A stretch of 64,000 nt of DNA from Peribacillus simplex (GCF_001578185.1 NZ_CP011008.1:3934001-3998000), one strand, 5' to 3'; shown: positions 46,834 through 56,480, numbered from the stretch's first letter. Program-made: numbers and translations. The notes: generated by a model from the letters alone, not told the origin.

Positions 46834-47824
46834 GTTCATTTCCCTCTGTTTGGTTATATTCGGCATCCCATTCAGGTCGCAGGCTGGATGTAGTTTGGCA
46901 ATATTCCAGCAATGCCTGTGCGCCTTTTAACTGCTGTGCCTTAAGAGGAGATGATATATTCCGCAGCCTATCAAACCAATCCGGGAAGGTCCGTTTATCC
47001 AATATCGTAATATCATTAGGAGCTCTGGGATAATCCACATATCCATTCCGGGATAGAATCACCTTCTTAATCGGCACGTTCACTTCATAAAGCTCAAATA
47101 ACTGGGAGACGATGTTCCCCATCCGATTTGCGCCCAGCAAAGGGCTGAGCACTTTTTTATCAGGATGCTTATGATGCCTGCGGACCCAGAACCGATCACC
47201 CCCACCGATGAAAGCAGCGTCTTCCTCAGCTTCCAGAAAAGTGATGCACCAAGCGTCAACTGGGGTCAATAAAATGACATCGACTTCAACAGGAGCATTT
47301 TTCAATAGAAAAATTGGTTTATATAATACAAGAAACGTATCCGGAAAACGCTGCAGAAAAAAGCGGAGCCTTTCATCCAAAAAGAATGATTGGTCCACAA
47401 ATGACTTTTCTCGAAGCGTCGAACTTCCCCATTCCATTTGGAAGCGGAGCAATTGATTTAAAAAATTCTGCTTTAATTCATCCAGACTGGCCGGACGGAA
47501 CGGAAACTTTAATGAAAATACATTCGTATTTTCAACTTGGTTCTGTATTACCAACTCTTCCGCCTCTGCCTCCTGTTCAGCCCTGTGGAATATGCCTTTC
47601 ACCCTTTTAAACAGGCCCTTTGACCCTTCCTGTGAAGTATCAATCTTGACCTGTGTTCCACTTTCAGCATATTCGCTATACAACCGATCTAGCTCACCCG
47701 CATTATAAGCAGCCTTCAATGTATCCCATTGCTGTTTTTTCAACCGTGCAAATTGTGTTGGATATCGATAAATATCCTGCTCATACCGGGAAATATAATC
47801 CTGCATCTTTATGAGCTGTGCCAT
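46820..47824 (-). CDS. ytlQ: YtlQ, NERD-like protein
   Basis: A 334-residue protein matching B. subtilis YtlQ. Its core (residues ~150-200, APVEVDVILLTPVDAWCITFLEAE) resembles the D..ExE pattern of NERD (nuclease-related) domains; whether it is an active nuclease cannot be judged. No signal peptide or membrane helix. GGGGTGG precedes ATG 47824. It is 21 bp downstream of thpR and overlaps the ytlR remnant. Confidence 0.82.
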   Translation of the reverse strand: MAQLIKMQDYISRYEQDIYRYPTQFARLKKQQWDTLKAAYNAGELDRLYSEYAESGTQVKIDTSQEGSKGLFKRVKGIFHRAEQEAEAEELVIQNQVENTNVFSLKFPFRPASLDELKQNFLNQLLRFQMEWGSSTLREKSFVDQSFFLDERLRFFLQRFPDTFLVLYKPIFLLKNAPVEVDVILLTPVDAWCITFLEAEEDAAFIGGGDRFWVRRHHKHPDKKVLSPLLGANRMGNIVSQLFELYEVNVPIKKVILSRNGYVDYPRAPNDITILDKRTFPDWFDRLRNISSPLKAQQLKGAQALLEYCQTTSSLRPEWDAEYNQTEGNEHAAP

Positions 47825-47845
47825 ACAGCCACCACCCCTCTCACT

Positions 47846-48403
47846 CTATTTTTCAAGGGGTATCGTGAAAATCTTCTCGTATGACGGCGAGGCTCCAAGA
47901 TGTGTTTGATATAACGCAACCTGGTCAGCTTCAAAATGCTTATCCTCCAAATTTGCCATCCGCCGGACGCTCTCCAACGAAAAGGGACTTTCCCCCTCAA
48001 ATTTTCTTGCCAGCGTTATATGAGGCTTAAACGGCTTTTTATCAAGTTCAAAACCGGCCTCGATACATGAATTATAAATTTTTCTTTGAATGGTAAAAAG
48101 CCTTTCTTGCTGGTTGACATCTGCCCATAGAATCCTTGGACTCTCACTCTTGCCAAAACCGCCGATATCGCCGAGTTTCAAACCAAATGAGGCTTCATTA
48201 GCAAGCTTGCTCTCCACACGCTCCAAAGCTTCCTTTTTCAATGGATCGGGCGCATTGCCCAAAAATGCCATCGTAATATGATAATCGGCTGGATGCAGCC
48301 ATTTCTTAAATGGAAAGTCTGACCTCAGCTGTTCCGTAACAGCATTTAAATAAGACTTAATATCATCAGGTAATACTAAAGCAAAGAAAAAATGAGTATT
48401 CAT
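47846..48403 (-). CDS. thpR: RNA 2',3'-cyclic phosphodiesterase (2H family)
   Basis: A ~185-residue 2H phosphoesterase (LigT/YtlP). Both catalytic motifs are present: HITMAFLG in the N-terminal half and HITLARK in the C-terminal half. It hydrolyses 2',3'-cyclic phosphates at RNA ends. The ATG at 48403 (MNTHFFFALVLP) matches the family N-terminus; the longer frame to 48454 is unlikely. AGGAAGGG lies 12 bp upstream. First gene of thpR-ytlQ-(ytlR). Confidence 0.9.
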   Translation of the reverse strand: MNTHFFFALVLPDDIKSYLNAVTEQLRSDFPFKKWLHPADYHITMAFLGNAPDPLKKEALERVESKLANEASFGLKLGDIGGFGKSESPRILWADVNQQERLFTIQRKIYNSCIEAGFELDKKPFKPHITLARKFEGESPFSLESVRRMANLEDKHFEADQVALYQTHLGASPSYEKIFTIPLEK

Positions 48404-48614
48404 GGTCGCAAACATCCCTTCCTGTTTTCCCATTAATTTTACCATAATCCCCATTGCCTATACTTTCATGGACTTCCTTATAAATATTCCCTCCATCAAA
48501 AAAAGACTGGAATCCCTGCCTTCCATACTGTGAACGAAGCTATAGAGGAAGTAATCCTTCAGAGGGATTGTTCATAATAGTTTGGGGCGGATTATTGCAA
48601 GGAAGGACGGATTA

Positions 48615-48670
48615 ACAAAAAAACTGCACCTCCAATTGTTAGATGTTGTCTAACAATTGGTGTGCAGTCA
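48615..48670 (-). terminator. mntH terminator
   Basis: A long hairpin ACTGCAC..CCAATTGTTAGA / TCTAACAATTGG.GTGCAGT followed by TTTTTTGTT on the minus strand, downstream of mntH. Confidence 0.85.
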
Positions 48671-48698
48671 AAATGTTCCTTATCTGCCTCTTCTCCTT

Positions 48699-49937
48699 TT
48701 AGCTGAACAGCGTTTCGTAAAGAAGGAACAAATTCAGTCCGATGATGAGTACAGCTATGAGCCAGGCAGTGCTTGAGGTGATTTTGTGATTGACCAGGTT
48801 GCCCATGATTTTTTTATTGCTTGTGAACATGATCAATGGCACTAAGGCAAACGCGATGCCAAACGAGAGTATAACTTGACTCATCACAAGTGCTTTAGAT
48901 GGATTCACTCCCCATAATATTATCAGCAGAGGCGGGACCGTCGATATGGCCCTTCTCAAATAGATCGGTATACGTCTTTTAATGAATCCCTGCATGACTA
49001 CATCACCTGTCAATACACCAACGGATGAGCTGGATAAACCGGCAAATAATAAGCCTATTCCAAAGAGCATCGCGACAGAGGGTCCAAGCATGGCACCGAA
49101 TTGTTGATAGGCAACATCCAAATCCTCTACAAGTATTCCATTCTTATGAAATAGGGCAGCTGAAACAATGACCATTGCGGCATTGATCCCACCTGCAATC
49201 ACCATGGCGATGATAATATCAATTAGCTCAAAACGAAAAATTCTTTTTCTTTCGAAATCGTTTTTACCGACAATTCTCTTCTGAGTTAAAGAGGAATGAA
49301 GGTAAATCGCATGTGGCATAACGGTAGCTCCAAGCATACCTGCCGATAGTAAAATACTGTCCACTCCCTCGAATTTTGGAGTGAAGAGTCCTAAGACAAC
49401 GGATGAAGTGTCAGGTTTCGCATAAAAAACTTGAGCACCAAAGGCAATCACCACAACAAATATCATGACCGTGATCAAGGCTTCGAATGTCCGATAACCT
49501 CTACGCTGGATTTCCAAAATGGCAAAAGAACCAATCGCTGCAATAATGGCCGATGTGATGAGCGGTAAGTCAAATAGCAAATAAATTCCCAGTGCCGCTC
49601 CTATGAATTCAGCTAAGTCCGTTGCCATTATGACTGCTTCGGCTTGAATCCATAATAAGAAAGATGTCTTTTTCGAAAATTTCTCCCTGCATAACTCAGG
49701 TAGGTTCTTTCCTGTCGCTATCCCCAATTTAGCGGATAGTGATTGAATCAGCACAGCCATTAAATTAGATGCGAAGATAACCCATAATAATGTATAGCCA
49801 TATTTAGATCCGGCAGTAATATTGGTAGCATAATTCCCTGGATCAATATAGGCCACAGCTGCTATAAAGGCCGGCCCTAGATAAGGAAGCAGTTGTTTGA
49901 TCCCTCTCGAGGAAGATTGATGCAATACATCGGACAT
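48699..49937 (-). CDS. mntH: Nramp-type manganese/divalent metal transporter MntH
   Basis: A 412-residue, 11-helix Nramp protein importing Mn(II) (and Fe(II)) with protons. The TM1 metal motif DPGNYATNI (near residue 32) and TM6 MPHAIYLHSSL are intact. AAGGAGCTG precedes ATG 49937. An inverted repeat 25-41 bp upstream may bind MntR (see separate feature). Monocistronic. Confidence 0.95.
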   Translation of the reverse strand: MSDVLHQSSSRGIKQLLPYLGPAFIAAVAYIDPGNYATNITAGSKYGYTLLWVIFASNLMAVLIQSLSAKLGIATGKNLPELCREKFSKKTSFLLWIQAEAVIMATDLAEFIGAALGIYLLFDLPLITSAIIAAIGSFAILEIQRRGYRTFEALITVMIFVVVIAFGAQVFYAKPDTSSVVLGLFTPKFEGVDSILLSAGMLGATVMPHAIYLHSSLTQKRIVGKNDFERKRIFRFELIDIIIAMVIAGGINAAMVIVSAALFHKNGILVEDLDVAYQQFGAMLGPSVAMLFGIGLLFAGLSSSSVGVLTGDVVMQGFIKRRIPIYLRRAISTVPPLLIILWGVNPSKALVMSQVILSFGIAFALVPLIMFTSNKKIMGNLVNHKITSSTAWLIAVLIIGLNLFLLYETLFS

Positions 49938-49961
49938 TTCTATTTCAGCTCCTTTTTACAC

Positions 49962-49978
49962 GCAACTTAAATTGTTGC
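49962..49978. promoter_or_regulatory. Candidate MntR-type operator upstream of mntH
   Basis: The inverted repeat GCAAC-N7-GTTGC with an AT-rich centre lies 25-41 bp upstream of the mntH ATG, where a repressor site would overlap the promoter or transcript start. MntR is the expected regulator of mntH; the match to its consensus is not strong. Confidence 0.35.
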
Positions 49979-50185
49979 AACGGGTAAACTTTTTAGGTTA
50001 TTAGCAATTATATTCCTGGATCTTGAAAATGTCAAAAAAATTTTTTTACATGAATTTAACTGCATGAGGTGGATGTTTTTAATGTGAACGAAGGCGTGTA
50101 AAAAGAGGTTCGGACACTTCTGACTTGAAGTCAGGCCAATTGCACTATAAAAATCTTTCATGTTCGGCTTTAAAGTAGAAGCATT

Positions 50186-50224
50186 TAAAAAAAATCCCCT
50201 TGCCAGTTTCGGCAAAGGGGGGTT
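50186..50224 (-). terminator. dat terminator
   Basis: Minus-strand stem CCCCTTTGCC / GGCAAGGGGA with eight T residues, directly after dat. Confidence 0.88.
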
Positions 50225-50229
50225 TGTAT

Positions 50230-51084
50230 CTATTTAACCGAACCGCATTGCCTCTCGACTTCCTCGGAAAACAGTTTTTGAATTCTTTGGGTTATCGGAC
50301 CGGGTTCCCCGGCTGCAATCGATTGGCCATCGATATTTATAATTGGTGTCACTTCGACGCTTGTGCTCGTATAAAGGACTTCATCGGCTGCCATCATGTC
50401 CTCGACAGTGAAGGTCTCTTCGACATAGGGAATTCCATGTTCAGCGCAAAGTTTCAGCATCACCTGACGGGTAATTCCATTCAGGATCAAGTTGGTGGCC
50501 GGATGCGTTTTAAGTAGTCCATCCACCACGATTGAAACATTTGACGAACTTCCCTCCGTAACCGTGCCATCTCGATGCTGGATCGCTTCATCACACCCAG
50601 CTTCAACCGCTTGCTGTTTAGCCATTATATTACCAAGTAGATTTAAACTCTTAATATTACAGCGCAGCCAGCGTATATCGTCGGTGGTAACAGCCTTGAC
50701 CCCTGGCTTCATTTTTCCTGAATAAGGCGTTTCCTTCGTATAGGCTACAAAGACCGGTTCCACCTCAGCAGTTGGAAATGAGTGTGTTCGTGGAGATACG
50801 CCCCTTGTCAGCTGCATATAGACGATACCGTCCTTCAGTTGATCTTCAGCGATCAGTTCTTCCATGCGGGTTTTGATTTCCGCTACAGTAAAGGGAACTT
50901 TCATCTGAATCAGCTTCGCACTGTCCATCAGCCGGTTTAGATGCATGTCTCCCGCAAATAATTCGCCATTATAAACCCGGATGACTTCATAGACGCCATC
51001 ACCGAATTGATATCCCCGATCTTCAATGTCAACCTGTACTTCGGACCTGCTTTTAAGATCGCCGTTAAAAATGATTTTTCCCAT
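50230..51084 (-). CDS. dat: D-alanine/D-amino-acid aminotransferase
   Basis: A 284-residue PLP fold-type IV transaminase. DRGYQFGDGVYEVIRVYNG near the N-terminus, the PLP lysine in NIKSLNLLGN (~residue 145) and GTVTEGSSSNV are characteristic of D-amino-acid (rather than branched-chain) aminotransferase. It interconverts D-Ala and D-Glu with their keto acids and so can feed D-Glu to peptidoglycan or poly-gamma-glutamate. GGAGAAAGAC precedes ATG 51084; 21 bp from pepV suggests a pepV-dat operon, as in many Bacilli. Confidence 0.93.
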   Translation of the reverse strand: MGKIIFNGDLKSRSEVQVDIEDRGYQFGDGVYEVIRVYNGELFAGDMHLNRLMDSAKLIQMKVPFTVAEIKTRMEELIAEDQLKDGIVYMQLTRGVSPRTHSFPTAEVEPVFVAYTKETPYSGKMKPGVKAVTTDDIRWLRCNIKSLNLLGNIMAKQQAVEAGCDEAIQHRDGTVTEGSSSNVSIVVDGLLKTHPATNLILNGITRQVMLKLCAEHGIPYVEETFTVEDMMAADEVLYTSTSVEVTPIINIDGQSIAAGEPGPITQRIQKLFSEEVERQCGSVK

Positions 51085-51105
51085 GTCTTTCTCCTTCTCA
51101 GCCTT

Positions 51106-52518
51106 TTATTTAGCCAATTCATGAATGGCACGTGCATAAATGGACGTGGCCTTTAGCATATCTTCAATATCAATATATTCATCTTTTTGATGCGCAATAT
51201 CTTCGCTGCCAGGGAAAAGCGGGCCGAATGCAACACCTTCTTTCAATGAACGGGCGTAGGTGCCGCCGCCAATCGAAAGAAGCTCAGCTTTATCACCTGT
51301 CTCCGCTTCATAAACTTGCTGCAACGTCTTAATCAAGAAGCTTTCACTGCTCACATAATGTGGAATAGAATGCGAATTGGTCTTCACTTTCAAATTATAT
51401 GCCGCAAGCCTCTCTTCCAATGCCGCCTTTTCCTGTTCCCACTCAAACGTCACTGGATAGCGCATACTGAAACCAATCGAGCTGTCCCTTTGTTTAGAAT
51501 AATTGAAAACGCCGGCATTGACCGTCAATTCTCCTGTTTGCTCATCTGAATAAGCCACACCTAAATTATTTCCACGGGAATCTTCAAACAAACGATCCTT
51601 GATGAAAGTGAAGTAAGCTTTCGCCTGCGGATCAAGAGTGAGATCAGCTAAAAAGTCGGCTAAATGCAGACCTGCATTTATTCCATTTTTCGGTTCCATT
51701 GCATGTGCCGAGACACCATTCATTTCAAGGAGCACTTGATTTTTTTGCGGAACGGCCTGGCCTTTCAATGAGTATTTTTGCAAATAAGCCTTATAGTTTG
51801 CCACTACTTCAACTGGATTAGCCGCTTCCACAGTCGCCGTAGCAAAATCCGGTACCATATTCGTCCTTCGGCCTGAAGAAAATTCCATAACATTCACGTT
51901 TGAGCTCGTACCATTTTCTGCATCGGCAGGTTGGATAACCGAGAAATCCCAAATTCCCTTTTCCGCACTGATGATCGGGAAGTCAGCATCTGGTGCGAAG
52001 CCCATCGATGGCATTTCCTCCACTTCAAAGTACCGGTCAACGCAGCGCCAGTTCGATTCTTCATCCGTTCCAATGATCATCCTTACACGTTTGTTCAAAG
52101 GTTTTCCTAGCTCCCTGACTAGCTTCATTGCATGATAGGCAGCCATCGTCGGTCCTTTATCATCGATTGCCCCACGAGCATATATGCGGCCATTACGGAT
52201 TTCAGCGCCAAACGGATCCGAACTCCATCCATCTCCTTCAGGTACCACGTCGACATGGCATAAAATACCGATTAACTCCTCGCCTTCACCCATTTCAATA
52301 TGGCCAGCGACATTATCGACATTTTTCACAGTAAAACCGTCTTTTTCGCCTAATTTAAGCATGTAATCAAGCGCTTCCTTGACCCCTTTACCGAATGGGG
52401 CCTCCTCTGTCGGATGCTCTTCATCCAATACACTTTTTATTTTCAATAAGTTTTGTGTGTCCAGTAATAGGTCCATTTTCCGTTTTTCAACTTCTTCTCG
52501 CCAATTCAATTCACTCAA
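51106..52518 (-). CDS. pepV: PepV-type dipeptidase
   Basis: A 470-residue M20A dipeptidase. GILCHVDVVPEGDGW carries the first metal histidine, ARGAIDDKGPTMAAYHAMK the bridging Asp, GTDEESNWRCVDRYF the catalytic Glu pair; a lid domain with VSAHAMEPKNGINAG follows. It cleaves dipeptides in the cytosol. The start is TTG 52518 (MSELNWREEVEK); GAGGAG is 10 bases upstream. B. subtilis calls it ytjP. Next gene downstream is dat. Confidence 0.92.
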   Translation of the reverse strand: MSELNWREEVEKRKMDLLLDTQNLLKIKSVLDEEHPTEEAPFGKGVKEALDYMLKLGEKDGFTVKNVDNVAGHIEMGEGEELIGILCHVDVVPEGDGWSSDPFGAEIRNGRIYARGAIDDKGPTMAAYHAMKLVRELGKPLNKRVRMIIGTDEESNWRCVDRYFEVEEMPSMGFAPDADFPIISAEKGIWDFSVIQPADAENGTSSNVNVMEFSSGRRTNMVPDFATATVEAANPVEVVANYKAYLQKYSLKGQAVPQKNQVLLEMNGVSAHAMEPKNGINAGLHLADFLADLTLDPQAKAYFTFIKDRLFEDSRGNNLGVAYSDEQTGELTVNAGVFNYSKQRDSSIGFSMRYPVTFEWEQEKAALEERLAAYNLKVKTNSHSIPHYVSSESFLIKTLQQVYEAETGDKAELLSIGGGTYARSLKEGVAFGPLFPGSEDIAHQKDEYIDIEDMLKATSIYARAIHELAK

Positions 52519-52665
52519 AATACGTCAACTCCTCTTTTATATATATTTTACATTTTATCACTTTTCCTATCTGATTCGCCAAGCGTAGCAATCTTTTCTT
52601 CGTATTCCCGTTTTATTGCGAATGTCAAACTACCGATAAATTCCCCTTATTATAAACCCTCTTTT

Positions 52666-54003
52666 TTAAAAAGAAGGTGATTTCACTTGACTCTCTTCAT
52701 CCATTAACTCCGTTACTTTTCGGTTTAGTCTTGGGATATATAACGCTAAAAATAAGGAACGACCTAAACTGAATGCCAGAAATGCAAGCCATAATCCATG
52801 ATTGCCATGCTGGGGGACTGCTGAGAATTGGACAACTAGAAAGGCCAATAGTGCAAGGAGCATCGAGTTTCTTATAGGAACCGCTTCAGTCGCACCGGTA
52901 AATACCCCATAGAAAATGAGTCCGATAAAGGCAGTGAAAGGGAATAGGACAATCCAAAGTCCGTATTCATGGGCCAGTTCGATGACACCTGGGATATTCG
53001 TGAAAAGGAGAATGACCTTATCGCTAAATAGATAGTATGATATAGCAAGTATGAGCGAGGCATACAAGCCCCACTGCGCAGAAAGTGAGAGAGTTTTTTT
53101 ATAAAGGTGAATATCTCTCGAACCAATGGCCTTTCCAATTAGAAGACTGGACGCATTCGCGAAGCCATCAAAGCAATAGGCCATCAGGTAATGGATTTGT
53201 ATGAGTACGGCGTTGGCCGCCAATGTCTCTGTCCCGAAAGTGGCTCCTTTAGCCGTAAAAAGATTGAAAACCGTAATCAGGCAAATGGTCCTGATGAATA
53301 AATCCCTGTTGACCACCATCATTTTCTTCAGGGAAGCATGATCGAACCCCTCCCGGAATGAAAAAGCATCCGGTATGATAACCGCTTTCCGAATCACCCA
53401 CAAGCCCAGGAAAAAAGCGGCAATCTCTGATATCAATGAAGCGGCAGCAACCCCTGATACTGACCATGAAAAGCCATTTACGAAAACCAGGCATAAGATA
53501 ATATTGATCACGTTCATGAAAACTTGTATGAACAAAGATGTTTTTATCCTGGATTTCCCGATTAACCAGCCTAGGATGACATAGTTCAATAATGCAAAAG
53601 GTGCACCCCATATCCGGATGCTGAAGTAATCTGCAGCAAAGGCGGAAACGTCCGATTCCGGACCGATTGCACCTAACGAAACATTCAAAATGGGTTTTTG
53701 GATCACGATAAAAAGAAGACCGATAATTGCTGCTATGAAAAAAGGCCGAATCAAAGCCATCAGGCTTTGATTTTCATCCCTTGCTCCCTCCGCTTGTGCT
53801 GCAAAGGCAGATGTACTGACACGAAGAAATCCAAAAAGCCAATACATCGTGTTAAAGATAATGGTTCCGACAGCTACCCCGCCTATATAAGCGGGATCAC
53901 TCAATTTTCCAACAACAGCCGTATCAACCGCACCGAGCAAGGGCGTACTCATCGTCGAAATCGTAAGCGGAATGGCCAAGGAAAGATACATTTTGTTATT
54001 CAT
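52666..54003 (-). CDS. MATE-family efflux transporter (DinF-like)
   Basis: A 445-residue membrane protein with two sets of six helices. The N-terminus SLAIPLTISTMSTPLLGAVDTAVVGKL and the repeat GTIIFNTMYWLFGFLRVSTSAFAAQ are characteristic of the DinF branch of MATE antiporters. It likely exports cationic compounds using Na+ or H+; no substrate can be given. AAAGGAGGTC precedes ATG 54003. No partner gene. Confidence 0.9.
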   Translation of the reverse strand: MNNKMYLSLAIPLTISTMSTPLLGAVDTAVVGKLSDPAYIGGVAVGTIIFNTMYWLFGFLRVSTSAFAAQAEGARDENQSLMALIRPFFIAAIIGLLFIVIQKPILNVSLGAIGPESDVSAFAADYFSIRIWGAPFALLNYVILGWLIGKSRIKTSLFIQVFMNVINIILCLVFVNGFSWSVSGVAAASLISEIAAFFLGLWVIRKAVIIPDAFSFREGFDHASLKKMMVVNRDLFIRTICLITVFNLFTAKGATFGTETLAANAVLIQIHYLMAYCFDGFANASSLLIGKAIGSRDIHLYKKTLSLSAQWGLYASLILAISYYLFSDKVILLFTNIPGVIELAHEYGLWIVLFPFTAFIGLIFYGVFTGATEAVPIRNSMLLALLAFLVVQFSAVPQHGNHGLWLAFLAFSLGRSLFLALYIPRLNRKVTELMDEESQVKSPSF

Positions 54004-54401
54004 ATTTGAATGACCTCCTTTTTACATAAAAGACTTTTTCAGGTCTGAAAAGTTAAAATTGGAATGACGTTATAAAAAATATATTAAAAGTACAAAAATT
54101 GAACATGTTGTGCCCCTACCAAGGTGGCCTGGAAATAGAGGACCCTAATGCATGGCTGCCTCTACAAGGTTACTTGTGAATAGTTTCGAATAGAATGGTT
54201 AAGCCATTTTGGATATTGACAATCTACGGAGTCAAACTTATCAATCTCAAAAGATTAAAAACGATTGCAACCTGTAGGGGTTATGGGAGGCCCATTAAAA
54301 TATATCAACTTTCCGGCACTATTTAAAATATACAACTACTTTTTATCCAGTAAGAAGCTTGAACATATATTCATCGTCATAACAACTAATCCGGAGTGAT
54401 C
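54004..54401. other. Intergenic region between MATE gene and SDR remnant
   Basis: Nearly 400 bp, AT-rich, with no recognised gene or RNA; it should include the MATE promoter. Confidence 0.45.
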
Positions 54402-54700
54402 ATGATGGGAAGATTGACTAATAAAATGGCCATTATCACTGATTGGATAGCTTCTATGGAACTGTACTTGATGGATCTTCAGACGAAAGCTGGAAAAGGA
54501 TGTAGGGTGACGACACACCCATTACATAAAAATTAGTAGATTCAAAAGAGTTAGTGAATCAAATGATAAAGGCAACTCCATTACAGCGTTTGGGTCAGCC
54601 GGCTGATATTGCAAATGCCGTGCTTTATCTAGCATCCGATGACGCTTCCTACGTTACGGGTGCCGAGCTTGTCATCGACGGCGGATACTCTGCTCAATAA
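54402..54700 (+). pseudogene. Remnant of a short-chain dehydrogenase/reductase gene
   Basis: A GGAGTGA site and an ATG (54402 or 54405) start MGRLTNKMAIITD, the beginning of a classical SDR, but the glycine-rich TGxxxGIG and the YxxxK catalytic centre are missing. After a deleted, frame-broken middle, an intact SDR end is read: [38 protein letters not shown], stop at 54698. About 150 residues are gone. Internal deletion with an intact start site and end. Confidence 0.88.
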
Positions 54701-54711
54701 TAAAAGGTGAA

Positions 54712-54757
54712 AATGGAAAATCCCGTTTCTGAAATCCAGAAACGGGATTTTCCGATT
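54712..54757. terminator. Bidirectional terminator between SDR remnant and DedA gene
   Basis: Perfect stem GAAAATCCCGTTTCTG / CAGAAACGGGATTTTC with a five-base loop. Confidence 0.85.
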
Positions 54758-54790
54758 CAACATGGAAATTTGACCTATGAGTGTAATAAG

Positions 54791-55276
54791 TTAAGTTAAC
54801 ACACCAATGAAATAGCCAAAAGTCGTAAATACCAAACACCAGCTGAAAGCCCCTGTACCTGCAAATATAAAGTACTTTCTTTTCCCCATTCCATTCATTC
54901 CGGACATGTAACTGGCGAAGTGGCGAACTCCTGGGATGAAATAGGCTATGATAATGGTCCAAGGACCGTATTTATTGAACCAATTCTCTAGTTTTTCCAA
55001 CCTCGCGGGAGTCATTTTGATCCATTTGCCATGCTTTCTCAAAAAAGGCTTACCCACCTTTTTCCCGATGAAATAACTGACAAGCATCCCGGATATCGAT
55101 CCAAGGAAACTGACGAGGAATGCCCCCTGGACATTCAAAACGGAGATGGATGACAAATAGCCGACAAAAGTCATCATGAACTCATCAGGTACCGGCAAGC
55201 CAATAATCCCAATGGCCAACAGTCCATATATCGCAAAATAACCATAGTTTGATATTAAATCTTTTACTATATCCAT
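54791..55276 (-). CDS. DedA-family membrane protein (short)
   Basis: A 161-residue DedA/VTT-domain protein, with IIGLPVPDEFMMTFVGYLS, GMLVSYFIGKKVGKPFLRKHGKW and the signature GPWTIIIAYFIPGVRHFASYMSGMNGM. DedA proteins include undecaprenyl-phosphate and lipid flippases. Relatives are about 200 residues; this one stops right after GYFIGVLT, so the final amphipathic helix and C-terminal tail are lost. Stop lies near the SDR remnant, so a local deletion may have trimmed it. Whether it works is open. Confidence 0.82.
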   Translation of the reverse strand: MDIVKDLISNYGYFAIYGLLAIGIIGLPVPDEFMMTFVGYLSSISVLNVQGAFLVSFLGSISGMLVSYFIGKKVGKPFLRKHGKWIKMTPARLEKLENWFNKYGPWTIIIAYFIPGVRHFASYMSGMNGMGKRKYFIFAGTGAFSWCLVFTTFGYFIGVLT

Positions 55277-55494
55277 CTATAGTACTCCATCTCAGCACCC
55301 TTTTATAAAGTAATCCAATTTCTGATGCGGGCCTGGGTAACGTGATTACTTCTTTTTAATAGGATAACCTAATTTAACCCATATGAGTTGATTTTCATAA
55401 AAAAAGAAAAAAAAAGAAGAATGGACACGTTTTTTGTTGAAGGACTTGTATGATAATGGCAGTCAATGTTTCCCCATTACGGAAATGAAAAACG

Positions 55495-55532
55495 GCAAAA
55501 AAAAGCGGACTCGATATCTGAGTCCGCTTCCT
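55495..55532 (-). terminator. Signal peptidase gene terminator
   Basis: Minus-strand stem AGCGGACTC / GAGTCCGCT followed by seven T residues, just after the stop codon. Confidence 0.88.
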
Positions 55533-55533
55533 C

Positions 55534-56082
55534 TTATTTCACAATTTTCATTTCCTTGATCGGCCAATACACTAGATTCGCCTTGCCGACAATTTCATCG
55601 ACGGAAATCGTGCCGATTTCACGGCTATCCAAACTATTTTGGCGATTGTCCCCCATAAGGAACAGCTGGTTATCCGGCACTGTCATGCTGCCTGTTTTAT
55701 CTTCGAGCTTGAAGGATTCAGTCAGCGGCAAACCTGCCATCTGTTTCTTATATTTGTCCAAGTATGGTTCTTTATAAGCTTTCCCATTAATATAAAGCGT
55801 ATCGTCTTTATATTCAATATGGTCACCTGGCAGACCGATAACCCTTTTTATATAATCTTTATCTACCGTTGCATGAAAAACGACAATATCAAACCGGTGG
55901 ATACTATCGATATTCGTTCCAAACTTGTTAAGAACAATTCGTTCGTGGTCTTGCAGAGTCGGCATCATTGACTCACCGTCCACGACAATCGGTGCAAAAA
56001 TATATGTTCGAATTAAAAAAGCTAGAATGACTGCAATCCCAATCGCTTTTATCCATGAAAAAACTTCTTTTCTTTTTTCCAA
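55534..56082 (-). CDS. Type I signal peptidase
   Basis: A 182-residue S26A signal peptidase with one N-terminal membrane anchor (residues ~9-30), catalytic Ser38 in VDGESMMPTL and Lys79 in DYIKRVIGLPGD, and the conserved MGDNRQNSLDSREIG. It removes signal peptides from secreted proteins outside the membrane. It is of the SipS/SipT type, not the ER-like SipW. Translation starts at TTG 56082 after GAGAGGGACTACAA. It could serve the secreted protein encoded upstream, but so would any Sip. Confidence 0.93.
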   Translation of the reverse strand: MEKRKEVFSWIKAIGIAVILAFLIRTYIFAPIVVDGESMMPTLQDHERIVLNKFGTNIDSIHRFDIVVFHATVDKDYIKRVIGLPGDHIEYKDDTLYINGKAYKEPYLDKYKKQMAGLPLTESFKLEDKTGSMTVPDNQLFLMGDNRQNSLDSREIGTISVDEIVGKANLVYWPIKEMKIVK

Positions 56083-56211
56083 TTGTAGTCCCTCTCTCTG
56101 TTTTTTATTGATGCAATTATATCATAATCCTTGTATGATCACTTCATACAAATACCTACATTTTACGCATTAACAGTAATTCCCAATTCTGTGTTGGGTT
56201 TCGATACTTTC

Positions 56212-56480
56212 TTACTCTATTTTCCTGCGCTGCATTTGCGCCGGACAAATGGCATTATATGTACGGACTTCCTCATTAATATCGTCAATTCGTTTCATTA
56301 ATTCCGATTCAGGTTCATTGATTTTTTTCAATCGAACCAATTCGGGATAGCAGGTAACCGGCATCCTTGGCCTTCGTCAAGAAGTCTTTCATATATATCT
56401 CCCGATAGTGCCGACTCCGGAATCGTTTTTCCAAGGCCAGGATTATTTTTCAGCCCGCCGTCCCTTTCATAATCCTAAAA
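56212..56480 (-). pseudogene. Decayed gene, perhaps DUF1992/DnaJ-like
   Basis: On the minus strand, coding-like text is split by shifts: DYERDGGLKNNPGLGKTIPESALSGDIYERL, then MKDFLTKAKDAGYLLSR in another frame, then YPELVRLKKINEPESELMKRIDDINEEV and NAICPAQMQRRKIE, ending at TAA 56212-56214. The order (short GKG-like motif, AKDAGYLP, a basic-acidic helix) is reminiscent of DUF1992 J-domain-associated proteins, but the family call is tentative. Confidence 0.5.
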
